A DNA stretch of 64,000 nucleotides from Clostridium chrysemydis (lineage in GTDB: Bacteria > Bacillota > Clostridia > Clostridiales > Clostridiaceae): positions 372,001-436,000 of the forward strand of contig NZ_JADEKP010000001.1 of NCBI RefSeq assembly GCF_015234215.1. The letters are read 5' to 3'. The translations under genes and the position numbers were made by a program. Under the pieces are notes generated by a model, which saw only the letters and a program-made list of their open reading frames with translations, was not told the origin of the DNA and did not search any database. Positions 36,477 through 43,258 of this stretch are shown in pieces; positions within the stretch are counted from its first letter, which is position 1, and every line of letters starts with the position of its first letter.

Positions 36477-37010
36477 ATGGAAATCGATGATATCTTAAAT
36501 AGATTCAGTCATGATAGTGATTCTTCGAGTTCCTTTAGCTGCAATTCAGATCGTAGCGATAGCTATTCAGACGAAGATGTCTGTGATTTCAGTTGCGAAG
36601 ATGATTCATCTTGTTCAGATTATGATTCTTTCGACGATTGTGACCCTTGCGATTTAGATTGCGATTGCAATTGGAACGATGGCTGTGATTGTGGATGTGG
36701 CTTCGGTAATAACAATCTTTGGATAATAATATTGCTACTATTATGTGGCGGATGTAGAAATGGAGGATATAATACTATGTCAAATTGTTGTTGTTGTTGT
36801 TGTGAAAAACCAAAATTCAAAAAATGCACTCAAACAGTATACTATCCAGAAAACTGTGCAGCAATGCAAGGTTATGGAAATCAAGGATATGGTAACTGCG
36901 GTGGCGGATTTGAATCAGGCGGATTCGGTATGTGGTGGATAATAATTATAATCTTATTATTCTGCGGCGGATTCAATAACTCAGGTTGTGGAAACAACTG
37001 TGGATGTTAA
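36477..37010 (+). CDS. High-cysteine protein with two WIII modules (probable in-frame fusion)
   Basis: A 177-residue protein of unknown function. Residues 1-75 are extremely Asp/Ser/Cys-rich. Then a hydrophobic module NNLWIIILLLLCGGC (79-93), a six-Cys run CCCCCC (104-109), a Tyr/Gly/Asn stretch, and a second module FGMWWIIIIILLFCGG (150-165) ending in NNCGC. The module is shared with the next gene. M101 (position 36777) is preceded by GGAGGATATAATACT and the protein from there (MSNCCCCCC) looks like the N-terminus of the next protein (MSHKCCCC), so this ORF is probably two ancestral genes fused in frame and may yield a second product. I recall related clostridial proteins being annotated as chorion-class high-cysteine proteins, a name without functional meaning. 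The start follows AAAGGAGG. Confidence 0.75.
   Translation: MEIDDILNRFSHDSDSSSSFSCNSDRSDSYSDEDVCDFSCEDDSSCSDYDSFDDCDPCDLDCDCNWNDGCDCGCGFGNNNLWIIILLLLCGGCRNGGYNTMSNCCCCCCEKPKFKKCTQTVYYPENCAAMQGYGNQGYGNCGGGFESGGFGMWWIIIIILLFCGGFNNSGCGNNCGC
36762..36779 (+). promoter_or_regulatory. Internal ribosome binding site and start in the high-cysteine ORF
   Basis: GGAGGATATAATACT directly before ATG 36777, in frame within the larger ORF. Almost the same sequence (GGAGGATTAAAT ATG TCA) starts the next gene at 37046. It would give a 77-residue product beginning MSNCCCCCC. Confidence 0.6.
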
Positions 37011-37045
37011 TTAAAAAAATATAAATATAATTAGGAGGATTAAAT

Positions 37046-37321
37046 ATGTCACACAAATGTTGTTGCTGTAATGATACAGTAGTAGTTTCACCTTGTAATA
37101 CAGGATGTCAAAATCATGGCGGATGTGGATTCGGATCATGGTGGATAATTATATTAATATTATTACTATGTGGTGGATGTGGAAATAACGGATTTGGATG
37201 CGGAAATAGTTGTGGAAATAGCTGTGGAAACGGATGCGGAAATAACGGATTCGGATCATGGTGGATTATTATAATAATCGTACTATTCTGTGGTTGTGGA
37301 AATAACGGAAGCGTATTCTAG
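37046..37321 (+). CDS. High-cysteine protein with two WWIII modules
   Basis: A 91-residue protein: MSHKCCCCND, a Cys/Gly/Asn part, module FGSWWIIILILLLCGGC (29-45), a Gly/Cys/Asn repeat with three CGN-S/G triplets (GCGNSCGNSCGNGC), and a second module FGSWWIIIIIVLFCGCG (69-85). The two modules are near copies of each other and of those in the upstream gene. The ~11-residue hydrophobic cores are too short for ordinary membrane spans and are bounded by Cys and Gly, which suggests disulphide- or metal-linked assembly at a surface such as the spore coat, but nothing here proves that. TTAGGAGG precedes the ATG. 35 bp after the previous gene, same operon. Confidence 0.78.
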   Translation: MSHKCCCCNDTVVVSPCNTGCQNHGGCGFGSWWIIILILLLCGGCGNNGFGCGNSCGNSCGNGCGNNGFGSWWIIIIIVLFCGCGNNGSVF

Positions 37322-37369
37322 TTTTAAAGTAATCTAAACAAGTTAATCAATTTAATAGATTGATAATTG

Positions 37370-37393
37370 TTGGAGGGCCAATTGGCCCTCCAA
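37370..37393. other. GC-rich hairpin without U-tract
   Basis: TTGGAGGGCC/GGCCCTCCAA perfect 10-bp stem with an AATT loop, followed on the plus strand by seven A rather than T. It lies 48 nt behind the high-cysteine genes. It could be a transcript-stabilising 3' structure or a poor terminator. Confidence 0.55.
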
Positions 37394-37468
37394 AAAAATG
37401 CAAAAAATTTTAACAAAAATAAAGTTTATACATATAATAAATAATAAATGAAAAAAGGTGGGGGAGAT

Positions 37469-38182
37469 GTGTCAAAGAGAAAACATAAAAATAGAAATGA
37501 TCAAGATAATAACATGAACAATATGAATAACATGATGAATGGACCATTTGGATTAGATCCAAACGGGCTTATGAATATGATGGGTAGTCTTGATATGAAT
37601 AAGATAAATGAAATGATGCAATCTATGAATAAAGATGGGGTTAATCTTTCTGATTTTCAAAATAATATAAATGGCGAGAATAATCCTATGGAAATGTTTA
37701 ATAATATGAATTCTGGAACAAATAACCAGATGAATAACCAGATGAATAACCAAATGAATAATCAAATGAATAATATGATGAATAATCCTATGGGGAATTT
37801 TAATCCTATGGCAATTTTAAGTCAACTTGGTAATATGAACAATAGGATGTCAAACAACATGAATAACTTTAAAAATAACATGGGTAACAACATAAATAAC
37901 AATAGACCTACAAATAATAATGGTCAAAATAATAAAACAAACGATTTGAATAAAGAAAAAGTTAATAATAACACAGTAAAACAAAACAGAAACCCTATAA
38001 ACAAAGAAAAGACTAGTCCTTTAAATAACTCAAAAAATGGGGATGGAGCTGAAAAAAAGAAGATAAGAGTGGATGATGGCAACGTAGAAATGTTACTTGC
38101 TTTAAAGAAATTTGTAAATGATGAAAGAAAATCTTTTATAGATAAAGTTATACAAAAATATAATGAGGGTATTTTTGATTAA
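37469..38182 (+). CDS. Asn/Met-rich low-complexity protein
   Basis: A 237-residue protein. Basic N-terminus (MSKRKHKNRND), then ~150 residues dominated by Asn and Met with repeats such as NNQM (four tandem copies) and NNMNN, a Lys/Asn linker, and a conserved-looking C-terminus (KKKIRVDDGNVEMLLAL then KKFVNDERKSFIDKVIQKY). GTG 37469 is chosen as start because GGTGGGGGAGAT lies just before it; an ATG 21 bp upstream has no ribosome binding site. Function unknown; such composition is seen in spore coat and other self-assembling proteins. It directly follows the high-cysteine genes. Confidence 0.7.
   Translation: MSKRKHKNRNDQDNNMNNMNNMMNGPFGLDPNGLMNMMGSLDMNKINEMMQSMNKDGVNLSDFQNNINGENNPMEMFNNMNSGTNNQMNNQMNNQMNNQMNNMMNNPMGNFNPMAILSQLGNMNNRMSNNMNNFKNNMGNNINNNRPTNNNGQNNKTNDLNKEKVNNNTVKQNRNPINKEKTSPLNNSKNGDGAEKKKIRVDDGNVEMLLALKKFVNDERKSFIDKVIQKYNEGIFD
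37721..37780 (+). repeat. 12-bp tandem repeat encoding NNQM
   Basis: Units AATAACCAGATG (37721, 37733), AATAACCAAATG (37745), AATAATCAAATG (37757) and the diverged AATAATATGATG (37769). In frame, so copy-number change would alter length without frameshift. Confidence 0.9.
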
Positions 38183-38289
38183 GTTGTATAAAATTATTTT
38201 AATTGTTAATAATATAATTGTACCGGAGAAATAGTTCTCCTACAAAGCTTTATTGACAAGGTTAATAAGGCAAACCCCCCATCCCCCTT

Positions 38290-38322
38290 TTAGGCCGCTA
38301 AAAAGCGGCCTTTTATTTTTTA
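38290..38322 (+). terminator. Intrinsic terminator of the Asn/Met-rich gene
   Basis: AGGCCGCT/AGCGGCCT (38292-38299 with 38304-38311), AAAA loop, TTTATTTTTT tail on the plus strand. Preceded by an unusual C-tract CCCCCCATCCCCC (38275-38287). Confidence 0.88.
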
Positions 38323-39224
38323 AAAGTATTTAAACTTAAAACTTTAAAATTATCATCTATATTTTTTTTAAGGATAACCTTTAACTTAAGGGAAGACACA
38401 CTATTATTTGTTTTATTTTTTTTACTAAAGTTTAGATACGCTTCTACAGTCTCTAAGCTTTGATTATAAGAGAAAGAATCATCTTTTATAATTGCATTTT
38501 GAAAAGTATAGCTATAAGAATCTTTATCTAATTTCCATAGTGGAGATATCTCATTTGAATCAGTAGATGAATCAAAAATATCAGGAACACTTTCTAAATC
38601 GTAATCTAAAGATATTATGTTTATAAGTTCATAAAGAGAATTAAAATTAAATTTAGTTAAATTAGTTTTAGTTACATCATAAAAGTTATCATTAATAAGA
38701 TAATAAGAATTAAAAGGTGTAACATTATTATAAAAATGAAAAGTTATAAACTGAGGGGATTTATTTGAATTATAATCTTTTAGATAAACTACGTTTATAT
38801 CATCTTTATATATAAGTTTAAGCTCGTTTTCTAAGTAACCAAATAAATAAGTAACGTTATTATTATTTTTTACTCCTGTAATTAAGATTTGATTTTTGGA
38901 GTTTCTAGAAAGGTTTAAAATATTAATTGAAGAAAAATCTAAGGTATCTACTAAAAATTCATCATTATCTAAACTTCCAAGAGAAATTTCTTTATCTTTA
39001 TCTATTAAAATTAAATTAAACCCTTTAGATGTTTTAGAAACTTTCAAAGTTTCAGTATGATTGTCTCCATCTAAATTAACTTTATAATCTTTTTCTTCTA
39101 GAGAATAAGATGACATAGTGGATTTTTCGCTATTGTTTGTTAAAAATTTATTTATTAAAACTAGAGTTATAAAAATAAAAACTAAAAATATTATGATTTT
39201 ATAGGAATTTTTTAAAAATTTCAT
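38313..39224 (-). CDS. Membrane-anchored secreted protein of unknown function
   Basis: A 303-residue protein with an N-terminal transmembrane or uncleaved signal segment (~9-27) and an Asn/Ser/Lys-rich external part. An LDGDNHTETLKV segment resembles FG-GAP/VCBS-type calcium-binding repeats (D-x-D-x-D-x-E), and the following strands fit a beta-sheet protein. No catalytic motif was seen. AAGGAGG precedes the ATG. Divergent from a lipoprotein gene. Confidence 0.65.
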   Translation of the reverse strand: MKFLKNSYKIIIFLVFIFITLVLINKFLTNNSEKSTMSSYSLEEKDYKVNLDGDNHTETLKVSKTSKGFNLILIDKDKEISLGSLDNDEFLVDTLDFSSINILNLSRNSKNQILITGVKNNNNVTYLFGYLENELKLIYKDDINVVYLKDYNSNKSPQFITFHFYNNVTPFNSYYLINDNFYDVTKTNLTKFNFNSLYELINIISLDYDLESVPDIFDSSTDSNEISPLWKLDKDSYSYTFQNAIIKDDSFSYNQSLETVEAYLNFSKKNKTNNSVSSLKLKVILKKNIDDNFKVLSLNTFKK

Positions 39225-39322
39225 CTATTATTACCTCCTTATAAAAGTATATGAAGAAGATATAATTTAATGATTATGAAGCAAACTATAATATAGAGAA
39301 TTTTTAAATTAGGAGTGATTTT

Positions 39323-40525
39323 ATGAAAAGTAAGAGAGTTATTTTAGGTTATATTTTATTTTCGATGCTAGTTTTAGTATCTTGTATGGAAAAGAAAGAA
39401 GAAGATTCAAAGGTTAAGTTGTACTATAATAAAAATTCTATTGTAACAATTAAAAATGTGGAGACTTTAGTTAAAGAATATAAAAATAAAGAAGGGAAAG
39501 AGATACAAATAGTTCCTCTAGAAAGCGAGGATGAAGTGAAAAACAAGATAGGAGAGCATAAAGAAGCCTCACTTGTGTTATTAGATAGTTATTCATTTAT
39601 GGATTTTATATCAAAAGATTATTTAAGAGATTTAACATCTCTATTTAAAGATAAGACTACTCGCGAAAAATTCTCACTTATAACAAATCTATATTCTAGA
39701 ATAAATGGAAGGTATTTTGGGTTATCATTTAAACCGTACTCTTTAGAACTCATATACAATAAGAAAATGCTAAAGGAAATGCAAATAGATGTAACTGAAA
39801 ATAATATGTTTAATCTTATAAAAAAACTTAATGAAAAAAATATAAAAATACCAACATTTATTGAGAGTAGGCACTCTAAGGAGATACTTTTAAGCAATTT
39901 AGTTGCAAATGATACTATAGTATACGATATAAAAAATGAGATGCTTTCAACTAATATTAAAGAAAAGATAAAAGAAATAAAAAATGGGCAAACTCTTATG
40001 GATAAGATTTATTATTATTATACTCTAGGAATTTTAAAAGAAGAAAATTTTATAGATAGAGATGAAAGTGTTATAAAGGAGTTAAATGAAAAAAAGATTC
40101 CAGTACTTCTTACTACATCTCTTGTAACAGACAGATTAGATAAAGAGAGTAATGACTTTTATTGTGTAAATAAATTACCTATAAATAACAATGTAAATTC
40201 TCCAGTAGGTTCAGATTTAATACTATGTTCTACAATAGGTTCAGAAAAAACAGACGAAATAGATATATTTATAAGGTACTTAATTCAGTCTGATGCCTTT
40301 AAGAAGCTTAGTGAAAAAAATTTGATAACTGGAAATAAAGAAGCAGATAGTAATCTTTTAGGAGTAAGTGCTGAAATGGCTGAAGATATACATGCAGCAG
40401 ATGGGATAAACAAGTTTTATGTAAACATAATTTCAAATGAGAAGATAAAAAAAATAGAAAATGAAATTAAAAATATAATGAGAGGTAAGTACGATAAAAA
40501 AGAATGGGAGAGAGTTTTAGAATAA
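39323..40525 (+). CDS. Lipoprotein resembling an extracellular solute-binding protein
   Basis: A 400-residue lipoprotein: lipobox VLVSC with the modified Cys at 21. The mature part resembles family 1 solute-binding proteins (KLYYNKNSIVTIKNV start, FGLSFKPYSLELIYNKKML in the middle, the typical N-x-x-L/Y-x-x hinge segment, and a PVGSDLILCST block near the second lobe). No ABC permease or ATPase gene is adjacent, so it is an orphan; it may serve a distant transporter or act in signalling. AGGAGTG precedes the ATG. A bidirectional terminator separates it from perR. Confidence 0.72.
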   Translation: MKSKRVILGYILFSMLVLVSCMEKKEEDSKVKLYYNKNSIVTIKNVETLVKEYKNKEGKEIQIVPLESEDEVKNKIGEHKEASLVLLDSYSFMDFISKDYLRDLTSLFKDKTTREKFSLITNLYSRINGRYFGLSFKPYSLELIYNKKMLKEMQIDVTENNMFNLIKKLNEKNIKIPTFIESRHSKEILLSNLVANDTIVYDIKNEMLSTNIKEKIKEIKNGQTLMDKIYYYYTLGILKEENFIDRDESVIKELNEKKIPVLLTTSLVTDRLDKESNDFYCVNKLPINNNVNSPVGSDLILCSTIGSEKTDEIDIFIRYLIQSDAFKKLSEKNLITGNKEADSNLLGVSAEMAEDIHAADGINKFYVNIISNEKIKKIENEIKNIMRGKYDKKEWERVLE

Positions 40526-40562
40526 AAAAATAAACGCAAATTTTCATTTGCGTTTTTTTATT
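40525..40562. terminator. Bidirectional terminator between the lipoprotein gene and perR
   Basis: AAACGCAAA/TTTGCGTTT stem with a short loop, flanked by an A-run and a T-run that serve either strand. Confidence 0.9.
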
Positions 40563-40969
40563 TATTGACAGTCTTTACATCTTCCGTAAAAATACATTTG
40601 GCTTGATAAAATTTTATATCCAGATTGATTAGATGCTTCTTCATTTAAATGTGATACATCTAGTGAATGTAAGTCATCTACCTTTCCACATTCGATGCAT
40701 TGCACGTGTGGATGGGGCTTTATTGTTCCGTCGTATCTAAAATTTCCTTCACCTACATTAAGCTCTTGAATTAATCCAACTTCAACTAAAGTTTTTAGGG
40801 CTTTATAAACTGTAGCTAAACTCATAGTTGGATAATCAGGTTGGATAGCTTTATAAATTAATTCCGCAGATGGATGTTCTGTAGTACTCATAAGGTACTT
40901 ATAAACAGCAAGCCTTTGAGGAGTTAATTTAAGTTTTTTCTCCTTAAATATTGCAGTGATATTCTCCAT
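40562..40969 (-). CDS. perR: Fur-family peroxide regulator PerR
   Basis: A 135-residue Fur-family repressor. N-terminal winged helix with LTPQRLAVYKYL and MSLATVYKALKTL; His-rich metal site PHPHVQC; two CxxC pairs (CIEC and CKDC) that bind the structural zinc. The sequence resembles clostridial PerR more than Fur or Zur; the iron-site Asp/Glu choice that separates PerR from Fur was not resolved with certainty. It would repress oxidative-stress genes. AAGGAGTG precedes the ATG. Its promoter carries a partial PerR box, suggesting autoregulation. Confidence 0.85.
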   Translation of the reverse strand: MENITAIFKEKKLKLTPQRLAVYKYLMSTTEHPSAELIYKAIQPDYPTMSLATVYKALKTLVEVGLIQELNVGEGNFRYDGTIKPHPHVQCIECGKVDDLHSLDVSHLNEEASNQSGYKILSSQMYFYGRCKDCQ

Positions 40970-40993
40970 AAAATCACTCCTTTCTGTTTACTA

Positions 40994-41030
40994 TATAAAT
41001 TATTATAATATTTCAGTAAAAAAAAGTCAA
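40994..41030 (-). promoter_or_regulatory. perR promoter with partial PerR box
   Basis: On the minus strand TTGACT (41025-41030), 17-nt spacer, TATAAT (41002-41007). Plus-strand TATAAAT-T-ATTATAA (40994-41008) matches the PerR 7-1-7 box TTATAATNATTATAA at 11 of 15 positions and overlaps the -10. Confidence 0.6.
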
Positions 41031-41113
41031 TTACTATTAAAAGAAAAAAACTACGAATAGATAATTAGTATTATTTAACAAGTGAAAACATTTAAAATTT
41101 TATAAAAAATTGC

Positions 41114-41142
41114 TTGTACTTAAAAAGAATATATGTTAAAAT
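41114..41142 (+). promoter_or_regulatory. Promoter of a short RNA or leader
   Basis: TTGTAC (41114-41119), 17-nt spacer, TAAAAT (41137-41142). Confidence 0.55.
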
Positions 41143-41148
41143 ATAGAC

Positions 41149-41219
41149 AAAGTTGTTAAACAAATAACAATTCCATGTTTATTTCCATTATAGAACAGAT
41201 TTCTGTTCTATTTTTTTTT
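41149..41219 (+). ncRNA. Predicted ~71-nt short RNA or attenuated leader
   Basis: From the predicted start near 41149 the transcript holds a small hairpin GTTGTTA/TAACAAT and ends in a strong terminator TAGAACAG/CTGTTCTA (41191-41198 with 41203-41210) with nine T. The following gene has its own promoter at 41254-41282, so this looks like an independent short RNA rather than a leader, though both are possible. Confidence 0.5.
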
Positions 41220-41220
41220 A
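41191..41220 (+). terminator. Intrinsic terminator of the short RNA
   Basis: 8-bp perfect stem, ATTT loop, TTTTTTTTT tail. No coding gene ends upstream on this strand. Confidence 0.88.
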
Positions 41221-41253
41221 CTATTTATTAATTATAAATGTATCTTTATAGAG

Positions 41254-41282
41254 TTGCAAGAAAATCAGTATAGTGATAAAAT
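41254..41282 (+). promoter_or_regulatory. Promoter of the 109-residue protein gene
   Basis: TTGCAA (41254-41259), 17-nt spacer, TAAAAT (41277-41282). Confidence 0.6.
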
Positions 41283-41322
41283 TTTTATATAATAAATAAA
41301 CTATATATGAGGAGGATTTTAT

Positions 41323-41652
41323 ATGGCTAAATATAAAGTTGGAGATAGACTAATAATAGTAAATGATCCTACTGAGGAAAAACAAAGATTAGGTGAACTT
41401 ACAAAATTAAACATAGAAGATGATTACGCTCAAATTTCTTGGGGTATAAAGATTCTACAAGTTGAATATGATAAGCCAAATGTTACACTTACATATAGAA
41501 ACATCAACGGAGAAAAAAATAAAGTTTTTGCAGAGTGCAAAGACATAGCAAACTTTGACAAAGAAAAAGTATTAGAAAAAGCTCTACTTAAAGCATTCCA
41601 AAATGAAATAATAGATATTTCAGTTGGGAAAAATACTGGATTTGTTAAGTAA
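41323..41652 (+). CDS. Small cytosolic protein of unknown function
   Basis: A 109-residue protein. The N-terminus KYKVGDRLIIVND resembles the start of small beta-barrel (KOW/SH3-like) domains; strand-rich until ~70, then a helical tail. No catalytic motif. ATGAGGAGG ribosome binding site. The gene is monocistronic, with a promoter and a terminator of its own. Not recognised. Confidence 0.7.
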   Translation: MAKYKVGDRLIIVNDPTEEKQRLGELTKLNIEDDYAQISWGIKILQVEYDKPNVTLTYRNINGEKNKVFAECKDIANFDKEKVLEKALLKAFQNEIIDISVGKNTGFVK

Positions 41653-41662
41653 TGAAATAAAT

Positions 41663-41688
41663 ATACCGCATGTTAATAACATGCGGTT
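41663..41688 (+). terminator. Intrinsic terminator
   Basis: ACCGCATGTT/AACATGCGGT stem with a short AAT loop and TTTTAT tail. Confidence 0.82.
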
Positions 41689-41725
41689 TTATAGTGCATA
41701 GACATGATTGCTGAAAGGGGAAAAT

Positions 41726-42946
41726 ATGGAAATTTTTTTAGCACGGCAAGGGATTTATAATTGCAAAGCTGAATGTGTTGCTTATGAAATTTTATATAGG
41801 AATTCAAAAAAGAATAGTTTTGATCCAACTGTAGAAGAAAATGAAGCAACGCTTCAAGTAGTTTACAATGTAATGCTTATGGGGCAAGGAAAAATTGCTG
41901 ATAAGAAAAAAGCTTTTATAAACTTTCCTAAAGATTGCATTATGGATGAAATACCAAAACTTCTTCCAAGAGAAAGTATTATAGTTGAGGTTTTAGAGCA
42001 AGTTGAACCGACAGCTGAACTTTTAAATAAATTAAGAGAACTAAAAACACTTGGTTATACAATTGCATTAGATGATGTTAGTGTTAACGGAATGCATAAA
42101 GGATTTAAAGATATAATTGATATTTATAAAATCGATTTTAGACTTAACTCAAAAGAGGAAAGAGCTTTTCTTTTAAAAGAAATAAAAGAAATAAATCCAA
42201 GGGCTAAATTTTTAGCTGAAAAAGTTCAAACTAAAAAAGAGCATGATGAAGGGATAAGGACAGGGTATTCTTACTTTCAAGGTTTTTTATTTAGTGAACC
42301 TAAAATGGTACAAGATAGTGACATAGCAGCAAATAATGTTGTTTATTATAAACTTCTTCAAGAACTATTTAGCTATGAATATGATATAGATGCAATTGAG
42401 GAAATAATAAAAGGTGATGTTTCTTTAAGCTTTAAGCTTCTTAAATTTTTAAATTCTGGGATGTTTAGTTTTAAAAATCGTGTAAGTTCTATAAGGCAGG
42501 CAATCATGCTTTTAGGAGTAGAGGAATTAAAAAAATGGATTTCGCTTATAATTATGAGGTCTATGAGAGCCGGATATGACAGTGAACTCTCTATAAATAG
42601 TATTATAAGAGGGCGTTTTTGCGAGTCTATTGTAAACAATATAGATAAAAGAGAAAAATCAAAAGCTTTTATAGTTGGTTTATTTTCATTTTTAGATTTA
42701 TTTATGAGAAAAGATATGGAAGAAGTTATAAGAGAACTTCCTGTTGAAAGTGATATAAAAGAGTCATTAATAAATCCTAATGAAACCTTAAATGGAAAAG
42801 TTCTTCAACTTGTAAAAGCCTATGAAGAAATGGATACTGATAAAATTAGGGAACTTTCTAGCGAAATAGGAATAGATTCTGGTATTTTATTTGGGTTATA
42901 TGCAGAATCTATAGGATGGGCTATAGATATTGTGGAAAAATATTGA
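41726..42946 (+). CDS. EAL-HDOD signalling protein (YuxH-like)
   Basis: A 406-residue protein. The N-terminal ~200 residues are EAL-like, but the signature is YEILYR rather than EALxR, and the later TIALDDVSVNG keeps DD while other catalytic acids look altered, so c-di-GMP hydrolysis is unlikely. The C-terminal half is an HDOD domain (SLSFKLLKFLNSGMFSF, then IRQAIMLLGVEELKKWI). EAL-HDOD proteins act in signalling, often linked to motility or twitching. Start at ATG 41726 follows AAAGGGG; an in-frame start at 41708 has no site. Confidence 0.85.
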   Translation: MEIFLARQGIYNCKAECVAYEILYRNSKKNSFDPTVEENEATLQVVYNVMLMGQGKIADKKKAFINFPKDCIMDEIPKLLPRESIIVEVLEQVEPTAELLNKLRELKTLGYTIALDDVSVNGMHKGFKDIIDIYKIDFRLNSKEERAFLLKEIKEINPRAKFLAEKVQTKKEHDEGIRTGYSYFQGFLFSEPKMVQDSDIAANNVVYYKLLQELFSYEYDIDAIEEIIKGDVSLSFKLLKFLNSGMFSFKNRVSSIRQAIMLLGVEELKKWISLIIMRSMRAGYDSELSINSIIRGRFCESIVNNIDKREKSKAFIVGLFSFLDLFMRKDMEEVIRELPVESDIKESLINPNETLNGKVLQLVKAYEEMDTDKIRELSSEIGIDSGILFGLYAESIGWAIDIVEKY

Positions 42947-43041
42947 TTAATTTGGAAAAAAGGGTTTATTTTATTTGTAAAATATTCTATAATAGAGACG
43001 GAATTGGAAATTTGATTTCGTTTACAGGGGTGGGGAGAATT

Positions 43042-43224
43042 ATGAGTAAATGTCCTTTTTGGTCGACAGATAGCTCTAATGAAGAATGTTATGATGATTG
43101 TCCGATGAAAAGAGAGTTAGGGAAGTTGGAGGATTGTGTTTTTCAAGAGTTCTTAGAAGTTGATGATTTAGATTTTGAAGATGAAGGTAATTTAAGAAGT
43201 CAAATACCTTTGTTAAATATTTAA
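43042..43224 (+). CDS. 60-residue Cys-containing acidic protein
   Basis: MSKCPFWSTDSSNEECYDDC at the N-terminus gives Cys spacing C4, C17, C21, followed by another Cys at ~33, then an acidic C-terminus. The ATG follows GGGGTGGGGAG. The longer frame from 42916 runs over the promoter region and is not used. Cys spacing suggests a metal or cluster site; no family recognised with certainty. Confidence 0.65.
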   Translation: MSKCPFWSTDSSNEECYDDCPMKRELGKLEDCVFQEFLEVDDLDFEDEGNLRSQIPLLNI

Positions 43225-43258
43225 AAAGAGGCCTAAAATTTAGGCCTCTTTTTATTTT
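43221..43258. terminator. Bidirectional terminator between the small Cys protein and pncB
   Basis: 15-bp stem AAAAAGAGGCCTAAA/TTTAGGCCTCTTTTT (43223-43237 with 43239-43253) with flanking A- and T-runs. Confidence 0.9.

Noticed and set aside
36620-36829. Antisense 69-residue ORF opposite the high-cysteine gene
   Set aside because: Its Gln/Ser/Pro composition is the mirror of TGT and GAT codons on the other strand and it lacks a ribosome binding site.
37721-37780. CRISPR-like repeat
   Set aside because: Units are 12 bp, contiguous without spacers, and in frame within a coding region.
42916-43041. N-terminal extension of the 60-residue Cys protein
   Set aside because: It overlaps the end of the EAL-HDOD gene and a TATAAT box; the ATG at 43042 has a strong ribosome binding site.
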